DNA from: Fusicatenibacter saccharivorans
GTDB taxonomy: Bacteria; Bacillota; Clostridia; Lachnospirales; Lachnospiraceae
DNA length: 64,000 bases
Assembly (NCBI RefSeq): GCF_015557635.1
Contig: NZ_JADNOP010000013.1
Location: forward strand, 1-64,000
Reading direction: 5' to 3'
Part shown: one piece after another, positions 33,686 to 42,485 of the stretch
Position numbering within the stretch: position 1 is the first letter of the stretch
Layout: every line of letters starts with the position of its first letter
The notes under the pieces: generated by a model
Seen by the model: only the letters and a program-made list of their open reading frames with translations
Databases searched by the model: none
Told to the model about the DNA's origin: nothing
Translations under genes and position numbers: made by a program

Positions 33686-35260
33686 ATGGGAGATTATTTT
33701 GTATGCAGTAAAACAGATCCGGTAGTAGAGACAAAGGCGGGAAAGGTACGCGGCTTCCGCCTGAATACGACATACGCGTTTCATGGAATCCATTACGCTG
33801 AGGCGGACCGTTTCCAGATGCCACAGCCGGTGAAACCATGGAAAGGAATCAAAAATGCGCTGGCATACGGCTATGTATGTCCGCTTTTAAAGCAGGATGA
33901 GCCGAACATGGAGGTGCTGGTACCGCATCGTTACTGGCCGCAGGACGAGCATTGCCAGAACCTGAATGTCTGGACACAGAGTCTTGATCCGGGTGCGAAA
34001 AAGCCGGTCATGGTATGGCTCCACGGCGGCGGCTTCAGCGCCGGCTCTGCGATTGAGCATGTGGCATATGAGGGGGATCACTTAAGCGAGTTCGGTGATG
34101 TCGTTGTTGTTTCCGTGAACCATCGGCTGAATATCCTCGGTTATCTCGATCTCTCGCCGTTTGGCGAAAAATACAAAAATTCTGCGAATGCAGGAAACGC
34201 AGATATGGTAGCTGCATTGCAGTGGGTACATGACAATATCGCGGCATTCGGCGGAGACCCGGAGAATGTTACGATTTTCGGTCAGTCCGGCGGCGGTATG
34301 AAGGTAGCAACGCTGATGAATACGCCGGCAGCAGACGGCCTGTTCCAGAAGGGTATCATCGAGAGCGGTGTTTATGAGGCAAAGGTTTATCAGAAAGAGG
34401 ACGGAGACGGCACCGCGATTGTGAAGGCTCTGTTAAAAGAACTGAATCTGGACGAGTCCGAGGTGGAGAAGCTTGAGACGATCCCGTATTATGAGCTGTC
34501 AAATGCGTACAATAAAGTTGAGGCAGAGGTTGCTGCGAAAGGCTGCTATATCGGACAGGGACCGATGGAGAATGGCTGGTTCCACGGAAATCCGATCAAG
34601 TGCGGATTTACGGATCACGCTAAAACGATTCCTGTGCTGGCAGGAACCAACATCGGTGAGTTTGATTTTGGACCGGTTGTGCCGGGAAAACATGAGATGA
34701 ACCGTGAGGAACAGATTGCGTTCCTGACGAGAAAATATGGCGATGCAACGCCGGAGCTGATTTCTCTTTTTGAAAAAGCATATCCGGACAAAACAATTGC
34801 CGACCTGTGGTCTGTGGATACGTTCTTCCGTCCGGCAACGATCGAATTCATTCGTCAGAAATCGGAGTTTACAGAAGCGCCGACTTATTCCTATCAGTTT
34901 ACCTATGAATTCCCGATCGATGGCGGAAAAGCCGCATGGCATTGTGCCGAGATTCCGTTCGTATTCCATAACATCGACCGCATCGCCGTATGCAATGTCC
35001 CGGGCGAAACAGACCGTCTGCAGGAGCGTATGGCCACCGCCTGGATCAACTTTGCCCGCTACGGAAGCCCGGAAACCCCATCCCTCCCGAACTGGCCGGC
35101 ATGCACCCCGGGGGATGAAGCAACCATGATTTTCGACAGAACCTGTGAAATCCGCCGCAACTTCGATCACGAGCTGGTGAAGAAGCTGGTAGAAACCGAG
35201 TATAATCCGATGACACCGGTTGTGGAAGACGAGGAAGAGGACGCGTTCTTTATTCATTGA
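33686..35260 (+). CDS. Type-B carboxylesterase/lipase-family hydrolase
   Basis: 524 residues, alpha/beta hydrolase of the carboxylesterase type, without a signal peptide. The oxyanion-hole motif HGGGF lies near 112-116, nucleophile Ser201 in GQSGGG, and catalytic His419 in WHCAEIPFVF. The start MGDYF has a GAAGG-type site upstream. Likely substrates are short acyl esters, possibly acetylated sugars or plant esters in a gut setting. The C-terminus is strongly acidic. A terminator follows at 35335. Confidence 0.9.
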   Translation: MGDYFVCSKTDPVVETKAGKVRGFRLNTTYAFHGIHYAEADRFQMPQPVKPWKGIKNALAYGYVCPLLKQDEPNMEVLVPHRYWPQDEHCQNLNVWTQSLDPGAKKPVMVWLHGGGFSAGSAIEHVAYEGDHLSEFGDVVVVSVNHRLNILGYLDLSPFGEKYKNSANAGNADMVAALQWVHDNIAAFGGDPENVTIFGQSGGGMKVATLMNTPAADGLFQKGIIESGVYEAKVYQKEDGDGTAIVKALLKELNLDESEVEKLETIPYYELSNAYNKVEAEVAAKGCYIGQGPMENGWFHGNPIKCGFTDHAKTIPVLAGTNIGEFDFGPVVPGKHEMNREEQIAFLTRKYGDATPELISLFEKAYPDKTIADLWSVDTFFRPATIEFIRQKSEFTEAPTYSYQFTYEFPIDGGKAAWHCAEIPFVFHNIDRIAVCNVPGETDRLQERMATAWINFARYGSPETPSLPNWPACTPGDEATMIFDRTCEIRRNFDHELVKKLVETEYNPMTPVVEDEEEDAFFIH

Positions 35261-35334
35261 GGAAAAGCAGGATTTCAGAACGGAAAGCAGAAGTGAAAAT
35301 CAAAAATAAAAAGCAAAAACAGAAGTGAAAAACA

Positions 35335-35388
35335 AAATCCGGAATGGATCGAAAAATCGGAGACCGTTCCGGATTTCATTTTTTTTGA
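35335..35388 (+). terminator. Terminator after the carboxylesterase gene
   Basis: AAATCCGGAATGG pairs with CCGTTCCGGATTT (one G-U), and eight T residues follow at 35379-35386. Confidence 0.85.
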
Positions 35389-35508
35389 AATGGTTACGGC
35401 TCCGGTGTTTCCGGGAACGGTTTTGAGCGGCAAAAGCTATACAATTTTAAACGAAAAATGGTATTATAGAAATAATATGTAATGCTGCTTAGAAAGAGGA
35501 ATAACTAC

Positions 35509-36339
35509 ATGTACACATATCTGATTGTAGATGACGAAATGATAGAGCGAAAGGGAATTCGGATGCTGCTTTCGTGGATGAATATCCGGGAGAATATTCT
35601 GGAGGCCTCCAATGGGGAGGAGGCACTGGAGGTGTTTGAAAAAGAGAAGATAGACGTACTGCTGACCGACATCAATATGCCGTTCATGGACGGAATTGAG
35701 CTTCTTTCCCGGATTCATGAGGAGTATCCGGGGACGGAAACCGTGATTTTCAGCGGGTACGACGAGTTTTCCTACGCGAAAAAGGCGATTTCTTACGGTG
35801 TTTCCGCCTATATTTTAAAACCGGTCAACCCGGAAGAATTTAAAAAGGTGGTTGGTGAAATCACCGAAAAGCTTGCAAAGAGTGAGCGCGAGGAAAAACG
35901 GAAGGACGAAAGCATGGAGTTTCTGCGGGAGCATTTGCTGTATCTGATGGTCAACGGGCAAAGCCGCAGCACAATGCAGGAGAAAACACAGATGCTTCTC
36001 GATATGAGCTTTGTCCGGGATTTCTGCCGTATGGTACTGCTGGAGTGTGCCAACAACTATTTTGAACAGGTAAACAGCGAACAGATTGAAAAGATGCAGA
36101 GCGATTTGCAGATGCCACGACGCCGGAGCCAGATCCTGGGGTTGGAGGACGGGAGGAGTGGTCTGGATCTGCCCGGAGGGCAGATCGGCGTGAGATTGTT
36201 GCGTGGAAGGGGAGAGTGTGTTGGAGGACGGGGAGAGGGGCTGGATTCGCCCGGAGGGCGAATCGGCGTGAGTTTGTTGACTGGTGCAACGTTTGGAGAT
36301 AGAATGAAAAAAAATATTTTCGGAGTTTTTTGTGCTTGA
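35509..36339 (+). pseudogene. YesN-type response regulator truncated after its receiver domain
   Basis: The receiver domain (residues 1-125) is complete: acidic pair Asp8-Asp9, phospho-acceptor Asp54 in LLTDINMP, and Lys104 in ILKPV. A linker follows to about residue 203 (…LQMP). In this AraC-type class the protein should continue for 200-350 residues to a two-helix-turn-helix output domain. Instead, from about 36118 the frame runs through two tandem hairpin repeats and gives an Arg/Gly-rich tail with no fold, ending at 36339. No histidine kinase gene is adjacent. I read it as a remnant with its 3' part deleted or replaced; a receiver-only protein could still be made. Start at 35509 from AGAGGA. 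Confidence 0.75.
36116..36285 (+). repeat. Covarying hairpin repeat, copies 2 and 3 in tandem
   Basis: Two units of about 80 bp, each TTGGAGGACGGG, a G-rich stretch, CTG, a hairpin, CGGCGTGAG, then a T/G-rich tail with TTGTTG. The first hairpin is GATCTGCCC-GGA-GGGCAGATC (36166-36186); the second is GATTCGCCC-GGA-GGGCGAATC (36243-36263). The stems differ from each other and from copy 1 but are fully paired in every case, while the flanks are conserved. Confidence 0.7.
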
Positions 36340-36398
36340 TTTTATGAGAACAGAAAAGTTTCGGGAAGATATTGTGTGAAATTTGGAGGTTTTGGGGT

Positions 36399-39300
36399 AT
36401 GGATAGGATTCGACTGAATGCTTCGGAGTGGATGGATTTTCGGAGTGGGGAAAAGAAGTGTTTTTTGCTGACGAACGGACTGGGAGGTTATTGTTCGCTG
36501 ACGGTGATGGGGAATGCGGCGAGGAATGATCAGGCGCTGTTGATGGGGGCGCTGAAGGCGCCTACGGTGCGGGAGCATCTGATTTCGAATGTCTGGGAGA
36601 CGTTGGAGGTGGATGGTGAGGAGACGGAGCTGTTTTCACAGGAGTTTGTGAATCGGACGCAGAATGTGGAGGGGTTTCGGTTTCTGGAAGGGTTTGAGAT
36701 GGGGAGTCTGCCGGTATGGTTTTACCGGGTGAAGGGGGTTGAGATTGAGAAGACGATTGGGATGGTTCAGGGGGAGAATACGGTTCTTGTCCGGTATCGG
36801 GTGAGAAGTGGGAAGAAGGGGAGTTTTTCGATTCGGCCGGTGATGCGGTTTGCTGCGAAGGGGGAGCAGCTGCAGGAGGGGCAGGATTTTGCGGTGGATC
36901 GGAAGTGCATTGCGAGCAATGGTGTGATTCTTTCTTATGGAACGAATGGAGAGCTTCAGATGGAGAAGGAGAGGATCTGGAGGGATTTGTTTTTTGAGCA
37001 GGATGCGCGGGATGGAAGAGATGGCATCGGAAGTGCTGTTGTGAATCATCGGATTTGGTTTGAGATGACGGGAGACGGCAGGGAGCAGGTCTTTTTTGTT
37101 GTGTATAGTCTCGCGGATGATGTGGATAAGTGGGATGAGGAAAGGATTGCGCTGTGGATAGAAGGGGAAGAGAAGCGGCAGGAGGCGATTGCGGAAAAGT
37201 CCGGGATTTCTGATCCGGTGGGAAAGCGGCTGGCGGTGAGTGCGAGTCAGTATATTACGGAACGGGCATCGACAGGCGGGAAGAGTATTATGGCTGGTTT
37301 TCCCTATTTTGCGGACTGGGGGCGGGATACGATGATTTCGCTCCCGGGATGCACGCTGGCACTTGGGGAGTATGAGGCGTGTAAGAGCATTCTTCGGACT
37401 TTTATGGCATATACAAAAGAAGGACTGATGCCGAATCTGTTTCCGGAGGGGGATGCGCTTCCGATGTATAATACGGTGGATGCGGCCCTTTTGTTTCTGG
37501 ATGTAGTGTATGAGTATTACCTTGAAACAGGAGATCTGGAGTTTGTGCGCGAGGCGTTTCCGGTGATGGAGGATATTGTGTTCTGGTATCAGAAGGGAAC
37601 GGATTTCCATATTAAAATGGACAGTGACGGGCTGATTATGGCCGGGGGCGGTCTGGAGCAGGTGACGTGGATGGATGTGCGGATTGACAAGGAGCTGCCG
37701 ACACCGCGTCACGGGAAGCCGGTGGAGATTAATGCGTACTGGTATAATGGTCTGAGGATTCTGGAAAAGCTGGCGCCGTTTGTCGGAAAGGATGGATCGG
37801 CGTATGGGAAGCTTGCGGAGCAGGTGAAGAAGAGTTTTCTCGAAAAGTTCTGGATGGAAGAGGAAGGATATCTGAAGGATGTGCTGAACGGCACGTATGA
37901 AGAAAAGCAGTTCCGATGCAATCAGGTCTTTGTGCTGGCACTTCCGTTTCAGATGGTGAGTCAGAAGCAGGGGCAGCGGATCTTACAGGAGGTCAAAGAA
38001 AAGCTGTATACGACAGCAGGACTGCGGTCATTGGAGATGGAGGATCCGGCGTTTCATCCATGGATCGGCGGAAGTCAGCCGGAGCGTGACAGGGCATATC
38101 ATCAGGGGACAGTCTGGGGATTTCCGCTTGGGGCGTATTTCCGTGCGGTGCTGAACTATTTCCCGAAGGAGGGAAAACAGGAAGTGCGCCGCGGACTGGA
38201 CCGTCTTGCGAGCTGGATGCAGGAAGGATGCCTGTTTCATCTGGCGGAGATTTATGATGGTGCGGCGCCGGTGATGTCGAAGGGCTGCTATGCGCAGGCG
38301 TGGAGTGTCGGAGAGATTCTGCGGGTTTACAAAGAAATGGAGGGAAAGAAGATGAATGCGGTGGTGAAAAGAACGCCGGCGGAGTGGAAAAGCTTTTTTG
38401 AATCGGAAGAATTTGTGGAAAACTTTACGTATGAAGGGGATGACCTCGGTGTCTCGGTGAAAAAGGATGAACAGCTTGTGACAGAATGGAAGCTTTGGGC
38501 GCCGACGGCGATGGAGGTTTCACTGGAGCTGTTTTCCCGCGGAAGCAGCCGGGAGCACGGGGACCGAAAAATAGCTTCGCTTGCGATGACGCGCGGCGAA
38601 AAGGGTGTCTGGAGTTGTGCATTGCAGGGAGCCTGGTATGGAACGTATTATACGTATCACATTCTGCACTCAGATGGCGTTTTTGATACGGTCGATCCGT
38701 ACGGCGTGGCTTCCGGTATTGATTCGGAGCGGAGTATGGTAGTAAATCTTGCAGAGACGGACCCGGTGGGCTGGGAGCAGGATAAAAGACCGGAAATCCG
38801 GCCGGAGGACCGCTGTGTGTATGAGCTTCATGTGAAGGATTTTTCAAGCGATCCGAATTCCGGTGTTTCGGATAAGCACCGTGGAAAGTTTCTGGCATTT
38901 ACGGAAGAAGGCACAACGCTGAATGGAGACGGAATTCATGCGACAGGGCTCGATTATCTGAAGTCGCTTGGCATTTCTCATGTGCATCTGCTTCCTGTTT
39001 TCGATTTCGGAAGTGTGCCGGAAGACGATGCGGAGGCGTTCAACTGGGGCTACGACCCGGTGCAGTACAATGTGCCGGAGGGATCCTATGCAACCGATCC
39101 TTTCCACGGAGAGGTACGTATCCGGGAAATGAAGGAAATGGTTCAGGCACTGCATAAAGCCGGCATCGGCGTGATTATGGATGTGGTATACAATCATACG
39201 TACAATCTCGATTCGCCGCTTCAGAAAACAGTTCCTTATTATTATTACCGTGAATGGGAGGATGGCACGATTTCCAATGGCTCCGACTGTGGAAACGAGA

Positions 39301-40325
39301 CGGCAAGTGAAAGGGAGATGTTCCGCCGCTTTATGGTTCACTCGGTTTGTTACTGGGCGAAGGAATATCATATCGACGGTTTCCGCTTCGACCTGATGGC
39401 GCTGCATGACACGGAGACCATGAATGCGATCCGCACAGCTCTGAACCAGATGCCGCGCGGTGAGGAGATTCTGGTTTACGGTGAACCGTGGAAAGCAGCG
39501 GCAAGCGCAATGCAGGAGGGATATTTCCCGTCGGATAAACAGAATATCGGAAGGCTGATGGATGGCATTTCCATGTTCTGCGACGATACGAGAGATTCGA
39601 TCAAGGGAAGCGTTTTTATTGCCGCAGAGGGAGGCTATGTCAATGGAAAAGAGCGTCTTTCAGCAGGAATACTTTCTGCGACAGATGGCTGGCTGGACGG
39701 AAAAGGAGCCTATGAGCCGCGCAATGCGAGCCAGCTGATTCCGTACGTGTCGGCACATGATAATTATACGCTGTGGGATAAATTAAAGCTGTCTGACCCG
39801 AAACGGAAGGAGAATGTAGAGTCGGATTTTGACAAGATGGATGAGCGGACGCTTTCAATGAACCGTCTGGCGGCGGGCATTGTGATGACCTGCAAGGGAA
39901 TGCCGTTTTTCCAGGCGGGTGAGGAATTTGCGCGCACGAAGCATGGCGAAGGAAACAGCTTCAAATCGTCGTGGCAGCTCAACAAAATTGACTGGACACG
40001 CGCCTTAGAGCAGGAAGAGCTGGTGGACTATTACCGTGGTCTTCTCGCTCTGCGCCGAAAATTTCAGGCATACGGAACGTGCGAGCCGGACTGTAAAAAG
40101 ACATTTTTCCGTGAAAACCAGATCGCAGGTTACGAATTGGAATACCCGGATGGCCGCGCAGTCTGCGTCTTCTACAATCCATGGGAAAAAGAAGCTTTGC
40201 AGAAACTTCCGGAAGGAAACTGGAAACTGCTCTGCGATGGAAAACGCTGTGCAGAGGATGGAGCAGAGATGAAAGAAAGCATGATGCTTCCGGCAAAATC
40301 GATGGTTCTGCTGGCGCGGGAGTAA
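36399..40325 (+). CDS. Fused glycogen debranching enzyme (GH133-like) and type I pullulanase (CBM48-GH13)
   Basis: 1308 residues without a signal peptide. Residues 1 to about 650 are a bacterial/archaeal glycogen-debranching amylo-1,6-glucosidase: LTNGLGGYCS at the N-terminus, WGRDTMISLPG near 307, WMDVRID and EINAYWYNGLR later. From Met652 comes a pullulanase of normal size: CBM48-like LWAPTA, FNWGYDP (the pullulanase box), FRFDLMALHD with nucleophile Asp998, YGEPW with Glu1029, and SAHDN with Asp1121. Both parts attack alpha-1,6 branches of glycogen or starch. GGAGG precedes the ATG. Met652 itself has GGAGGG eight bases upstream, so a separate pullulanase may also be made. The first third is markedly G-rich. 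It complements GlgB and the amylase at 11.8-15.2 kb. Confidence 0.92.
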   Translation: MDRIRLNASEWMDFRSGEKKCFLLTNGLGGYCSLTVMGNAARNDQALLMGALKAPTVREHLISNVWETLEVDGEETELFSQEFVNRTQNVEGFRFLEGFEMGSLPVWFYRVKGVEIEKTIGMVQGENTVLVRYRVRSGKKGSFSIRPVMRFAAKGEQLQEGQDFAVDRKCIASNGVILSYGTNGELQMEKERIWRDLFFEQDARDGRDGIGSAVVNHRIWFEMTGDGREQVFFVVYSLADDVDKWDEERIALWIEGEEKRQEAIAEKSGISDPVGKRLAVSASQYITERASTGGKSIMAGFPYFADWGRDTMISLPGCTLALGEYEACKSILRTFMAYTKEGLMPNLFPEGDALPMYNTVDAALLFLDVVYEYYLETGDLEFVREAFPVMEDIVFWYQKGTDFHIKMDSDGLIMAGGGLEQVTWMDVRIDKELPTPRHGKPVEINAYWYNGLRILEKLAPFVGKDGSAYGKLAEQVKKSFLEKFWMEEEGYLKDVLNGTYEEKQFRCNQVFVLALPFQMVSQKQGQRILQEVKEKLYTTAGLRSLEMEDPAFHPWIGGSQPERDRAYHQGTVWGFPLGAYFRAVLNYFPKEGKQEVRRGLDRLASWMQEGCLFHLAEIYDGAAPVMSKGCYAQAWSVGEILRVYKEMEGKKMNAVVKRTPAEWKSFFESEEFVENFTYEGDDLGVSVKKDEQLVTEWKLWAPTAMEVSLELFSRGSSREHGDRKIASLAMTRGEKGVWSCALQGAWYGTYYTYHILHSDGVFDTVDPYGVASGIDSERSMVVNLAETDPVGWEQDKRPEIRPEDRCVYELHVKDFSSDPNSGVSDKHRGKFLAFTEEGTTLNGDGIHATGLDYLKSLGISHVHLLPVFDFGSVPEDDAEAFNWGYDPVQYNVPEGSYATDPFHGEVRIREMKEMVQALHKAGIGVIMDVVYNHTYNLDSPLQKTVPYYYYREWEDGTISNGSDCGNETASEREMFRRFMVHSVCYWAKEYHIDGFRFDLMALHDTETMNAIRTALNQMPRGEEILVYGEPWKAAASAMQEGYFPSDKQNIGRLMDGISMFCDDTRDSIKGSVFIAAEGGYVNGKERLSAGILSATDGWLDGKGAYEPRNASQLIPYVSAHDNYTLWDKLKLSDPKRKENVESDFDKMDERTLSMNRLAAGIVMTCKGMPFFQAGEEFARTKHGEGNSFKSSWQLNKIDWTRALEQEELVDYYRGLLALRRKFQAYGTCEPDCKKTFFRENQIAGYELEYPDGRAVCVFYNPWEKEALQKLPEGNWKLLCDGKRCAEDGAEMKESMMLPAKSMVLLARE

Positions 40326-40429
40326 AATTGTAAATTTTGTCCCTTTTTGTCGGAATGCCGTCTGTGGAAACGGGCATCGATCATTCTGCCAGGCAGCGAG
40401 TGGGAATCAATTGTTTTTCGTTTAAGATA

Positions 40430-40475
40430 AAAATGCACTGTGAAATTGTCCGACGACGTTCCACAGTGCATTTTT
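40430..40475. terminator. Bidirectional terminator between the debranching fusion and the ferredoxin gene
   Basis: AAAATGCACTGTG pairs with CACAGTGCATTTTT around an 18-base loop; A-run left, T-run right. Confidence 0.85.
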
Positions 40476-40546
40476 ATGTTTATGTGAGCAATGAGTCAGG
40501 ATCTGTGCTTACACGAGATCCTGGCGGTATCTAAGAGTTCGGATCA

Positions 40547-40927
40547 TTATTCGTCCACAACTTCCAGTACATCCATCGGACAGGCTTTCGCGCAGATACC
40601 GCAGGCAATACATTTGGAAGCCGGATTGCCCTCGGTTTTTACGATCAGGCCAAATGGACAGGCCTTCGCACAGGCTCCGCATCCCGTACATTTTTTCTTG
40701 TTGATCATGTAAACGCCTTTCGGGTTCTGGGTAATGGCGCCTTCCGGACAGGCCTCGGCACATTTACCGCACTGCGGACAGGCGATCGGGCGGACAGCCT
40801 TTTTCTCTACGATCTGCAGACATGCCTTGTCCGGATCAAATACCTTATAAAATGCCTCAGAACATGCTCCCACACAGGCAAGACAAGCCATACAGGTACT
40901 GCCTTTTTTAACTTTCAGTTTTTTCAT
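40547..40927 (-). CDS. Polyferredoxin with four CxxCxxCxxxC motifs
   Basis: 126 residues, nearly all made of iron-sulfur motifs: Cys 12-15-18-22, 50-53-56-60, 80-83-86-90 and 106-109-112-116. This could ligate up to four [4Fe-4S] clusters and make a short electron wire. Such proteins act as electron-transfer subunits of hydrogenases, formate or aldehyde oxidoreductases in anaerobes, but no catalytic partner is adjacent. It is a single gene on the minus strand with GGAGGATAAAAC upstream of its ATG. Confidence 0.9.
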   Translation of the reverse strand: MKKLKVKKGSTCMACLACVGACSEAFYKVFDPDKACLQIVEKKAVRPIACPQCGKCAEACPEGAITQNPKGVYMINKKKCTGCGACAKACPFGLIVKTEGNPASKCIACGICAKACPMDVLEVVDE

Positions 40928-41027
40928 TTGTTTTATCCTCCGCTTAAAGTTTGTGTTTTCCTTATTCTACCATTTTTGATATTTTTTCTCAACGATATTT
41001 CCGGAATTTGCCATTATTTTCCTGCTT

Positions 41028-41073
41028 GCGATTTTTCTTCCATCTTCCATTTCGCATGGCTCTGCATAGCTAC
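41028..41073 (-). repeat. Degenerate partial copy of the 2025-2166 palindromic element
   Basis: The segment ATTTCGCATGGCTCTG, then CATAGCTAC, matches the reverse complement of 2025-2053 with two substitutions over about 26 bases; CTTCC and CGATTTT next to it also match. Only one arm is present. The rest of the gap 40928-41247 is AT-rich, with no gene that I can support. Confidence 0.5.
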
Positions 41074-41247
41074 AAAAAATCTTAAGGAAGCGGACAGAAA
41101 AATTGCAGTTTTTCTTCGGAAAATATACAAAAAGAAAAATCGGAAATTTGTTATGATGAAAGAGAAGAATGTACTCTCAAGCATCTCACAAAATCAGGAA
41201 TGGAAAGATTTTGGGAGTACACAATAAGATCGGGAGGGGGATTTTTC

Positions 41248-42072
41248 ATGATCCGTGAAAGCAATACACTGACATGGCAAGAGACGGCAGAACGAAAAAA
41301 GATGATGCGAAGAAGAGAAAGAGTGCGGAGACGAAAAAGAAAGGTGTGGCGAATCCGCGGGCTGCTGCTGTTACTTAGCTGTCTCCTGATTTTGGGCGGT
41401 GTGCGGCACTTCCGGCAGAATCCGATCCAGCGATATGCGAAAGCAAACAGCATTTCAATGGATCAGTACCCGGAGGAGCTGTTGTCGCTTTACGAGAGAA
41501 ACAATGAGACGGAGACGTTCGTCGAAGAATATCCGTTGAAAAAGGATGGGGAGCCGGAGATTGACTTGAGCGACCTGTCATCCGCATCGGAGGTTCCGCT
41601 TCTCTTGCAGTGGGATCAGAGATGGGGCTATCACCGATATGCCGGTGAAGTGATGGGATTAAGCGGCTGCGGACCGACAGCACTTTCCATGGTTGCCATT
41701 TTCATGACCGGCGATATCACAAAAAATCCGCGCTGGGTCGCCGATTTTGCCTCACAGAACGGCTATGCCGTAGACGGCAGCGGAACCGCCTGGTCTCTGA
41801 TGCTGGAAGGAGCCCGGCAGATCGGCCTTTCCAGCAAAGAAATTCCTGTGGAACGGGAACGGGTGGAAAACAACCTGCAGGCCGGAAACCCCATCATTGC
41901 CCTGATGGGACCCGGGGAGTTTACCAGCAACGGTCATTTTATCGTTCTTACCGGATTGCAGAATGGCAGACTGAAAATCAACGACCCAAACAGCAGAAAA
42001 AATTCCGAAAAAACCTGGGATATCGATCAGGTGCTGGAACAGACAAAAGCGGTATGGGTATATTACAAATAA
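41248..42072 (+). CDS. Membrane-anchored C39-like cysteine peptidase
   Basis: 274 residues. A highly basic cytoplasmic start (MRRRERVRRRKRK around 19-32) precedes one membrane helix (about 37-52), with the rest outside. The C-terminal domain is a C39-like papain fold: LLQWDQRWGY, SGCGPTALSM with the catalytic Cys, NGHFIVLTG with the catalytic His and an Asn/Asp in INDPN. C39 domains cut leader peptides at double-Gly sites, while this free-standing C39_2 type is often a surface peptidase of unknown target. GGGAGG lies before the ATG at 41248. It is followed by the spoIIID leader hairpin. Confidence 0.82.
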   Translation: MIRESNTLTWQETAERKKMMRRRERVRRRKRKVWRIRGLLLLLSCLLILGGVRHFRQNPIQRYAKANSISMDQYPEELLSLYERNNETETFVEEYPLKKDGEPEIDLSDLSSASEVPLLLQWDQRWGYHRYAGEVMGLSGCGPTALSMVAIFMTGDITKNPRWVADFASQNGYAVDGSGTAWSLMLEGARQIGLSSKEIPVERERVENNLQAGNPIIALMGPGEFTSNGHFIVLTGLQNGRLKINDPNSRKNSEKTWDIDQVLEQTKAVWVYYK

Positions 42073-42095
42073 TAAAATAGAAGACATACCCATCA

Positions 42096-42140
42096 TAGCC
42101 TCCGAATACACTGTAAAAACAGCGTCTTCGGAGGCTTTTT
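42096..42140 (+). terminator. Terminator hairpin that contains the spoIIID ribosome binding site
   Basis: AGCCTCCGAA (42097-42106) pairs perfectly with TTCGGAGGCT (42126-42135), followed by TTTTT. The right arm contains GGAGG, the only plausible SD for the GTG start of spoIIID at 42141. The hairpin thus looks like the terminator of the C39 gene and at the same time sequesters the spoIIID start region. Confidence 0.75.
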
Positions 42141-42398
42141 GTGAGGGACTATATCGAGGAGCGTGCTGTAGAAACAGCGATTTACATGATCGAGACGAAA
42201 GCGACAGTACGGCAGACGGCGAAAAAATTCGGGGTGAGCAAGAGCACTGTGCATAAGGATCTGACCTCGCGGCTGGTGCTGGTGAATCCGCAGCTGGCGG
42301 CGGAGGCGCGGAAGATTCTTGATGTAAACAAGTCCGAGCGCCACATCCGCGGCGGGATGGCGACGAGGGAGAAGTATCTGCATCAAAAGCAGAAGTGA
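42141..42398 (+). CDS. spoIIID: Sporulation transcription factor SpoIIID
   Basis: 85 residues, the standard length. Small helix-turn-helix regulator active in the mother cell, where it tunes sigma-E-dependent genes and helps switch on sigK. The sequence starts RDYIEERAVE, followed by IETKATVRQTAKKFGVSKST (the HTH) and LDVNKSERHIRGG, which are highly conserved in SpoIIID. The start is GTG at 42141, fitting the family N-terminus. Its ribosome binding site lies in the arm of a terminator-like hairpin. Its presence marks the organism as a spore former. Confidence 0.95.
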   Translation: MRDYIEERAVETAIYMIETKATVRQTAKKFGVSKSTVHKDLTSRLVLVNPQLAAEARKILDVNKSERHIRGGMATREKYLHQKQK

Positions 42399-42485
42399 AC
42401 GAAAGTGAACCAAAGAAGCTCTTTCCTAATCGCCCTAAATAGGGTATGATAGAGAAAGAAAACTTACGAAAACAGAGGGAATTTT

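Noticed and set aside
33387-33839. N-terminal extension of the MATE transporter
   Set aside because: Would overlap the divergent carboxylesterase gene and its promoter, and a good ribosome binding site precedes the ATG at 33386.
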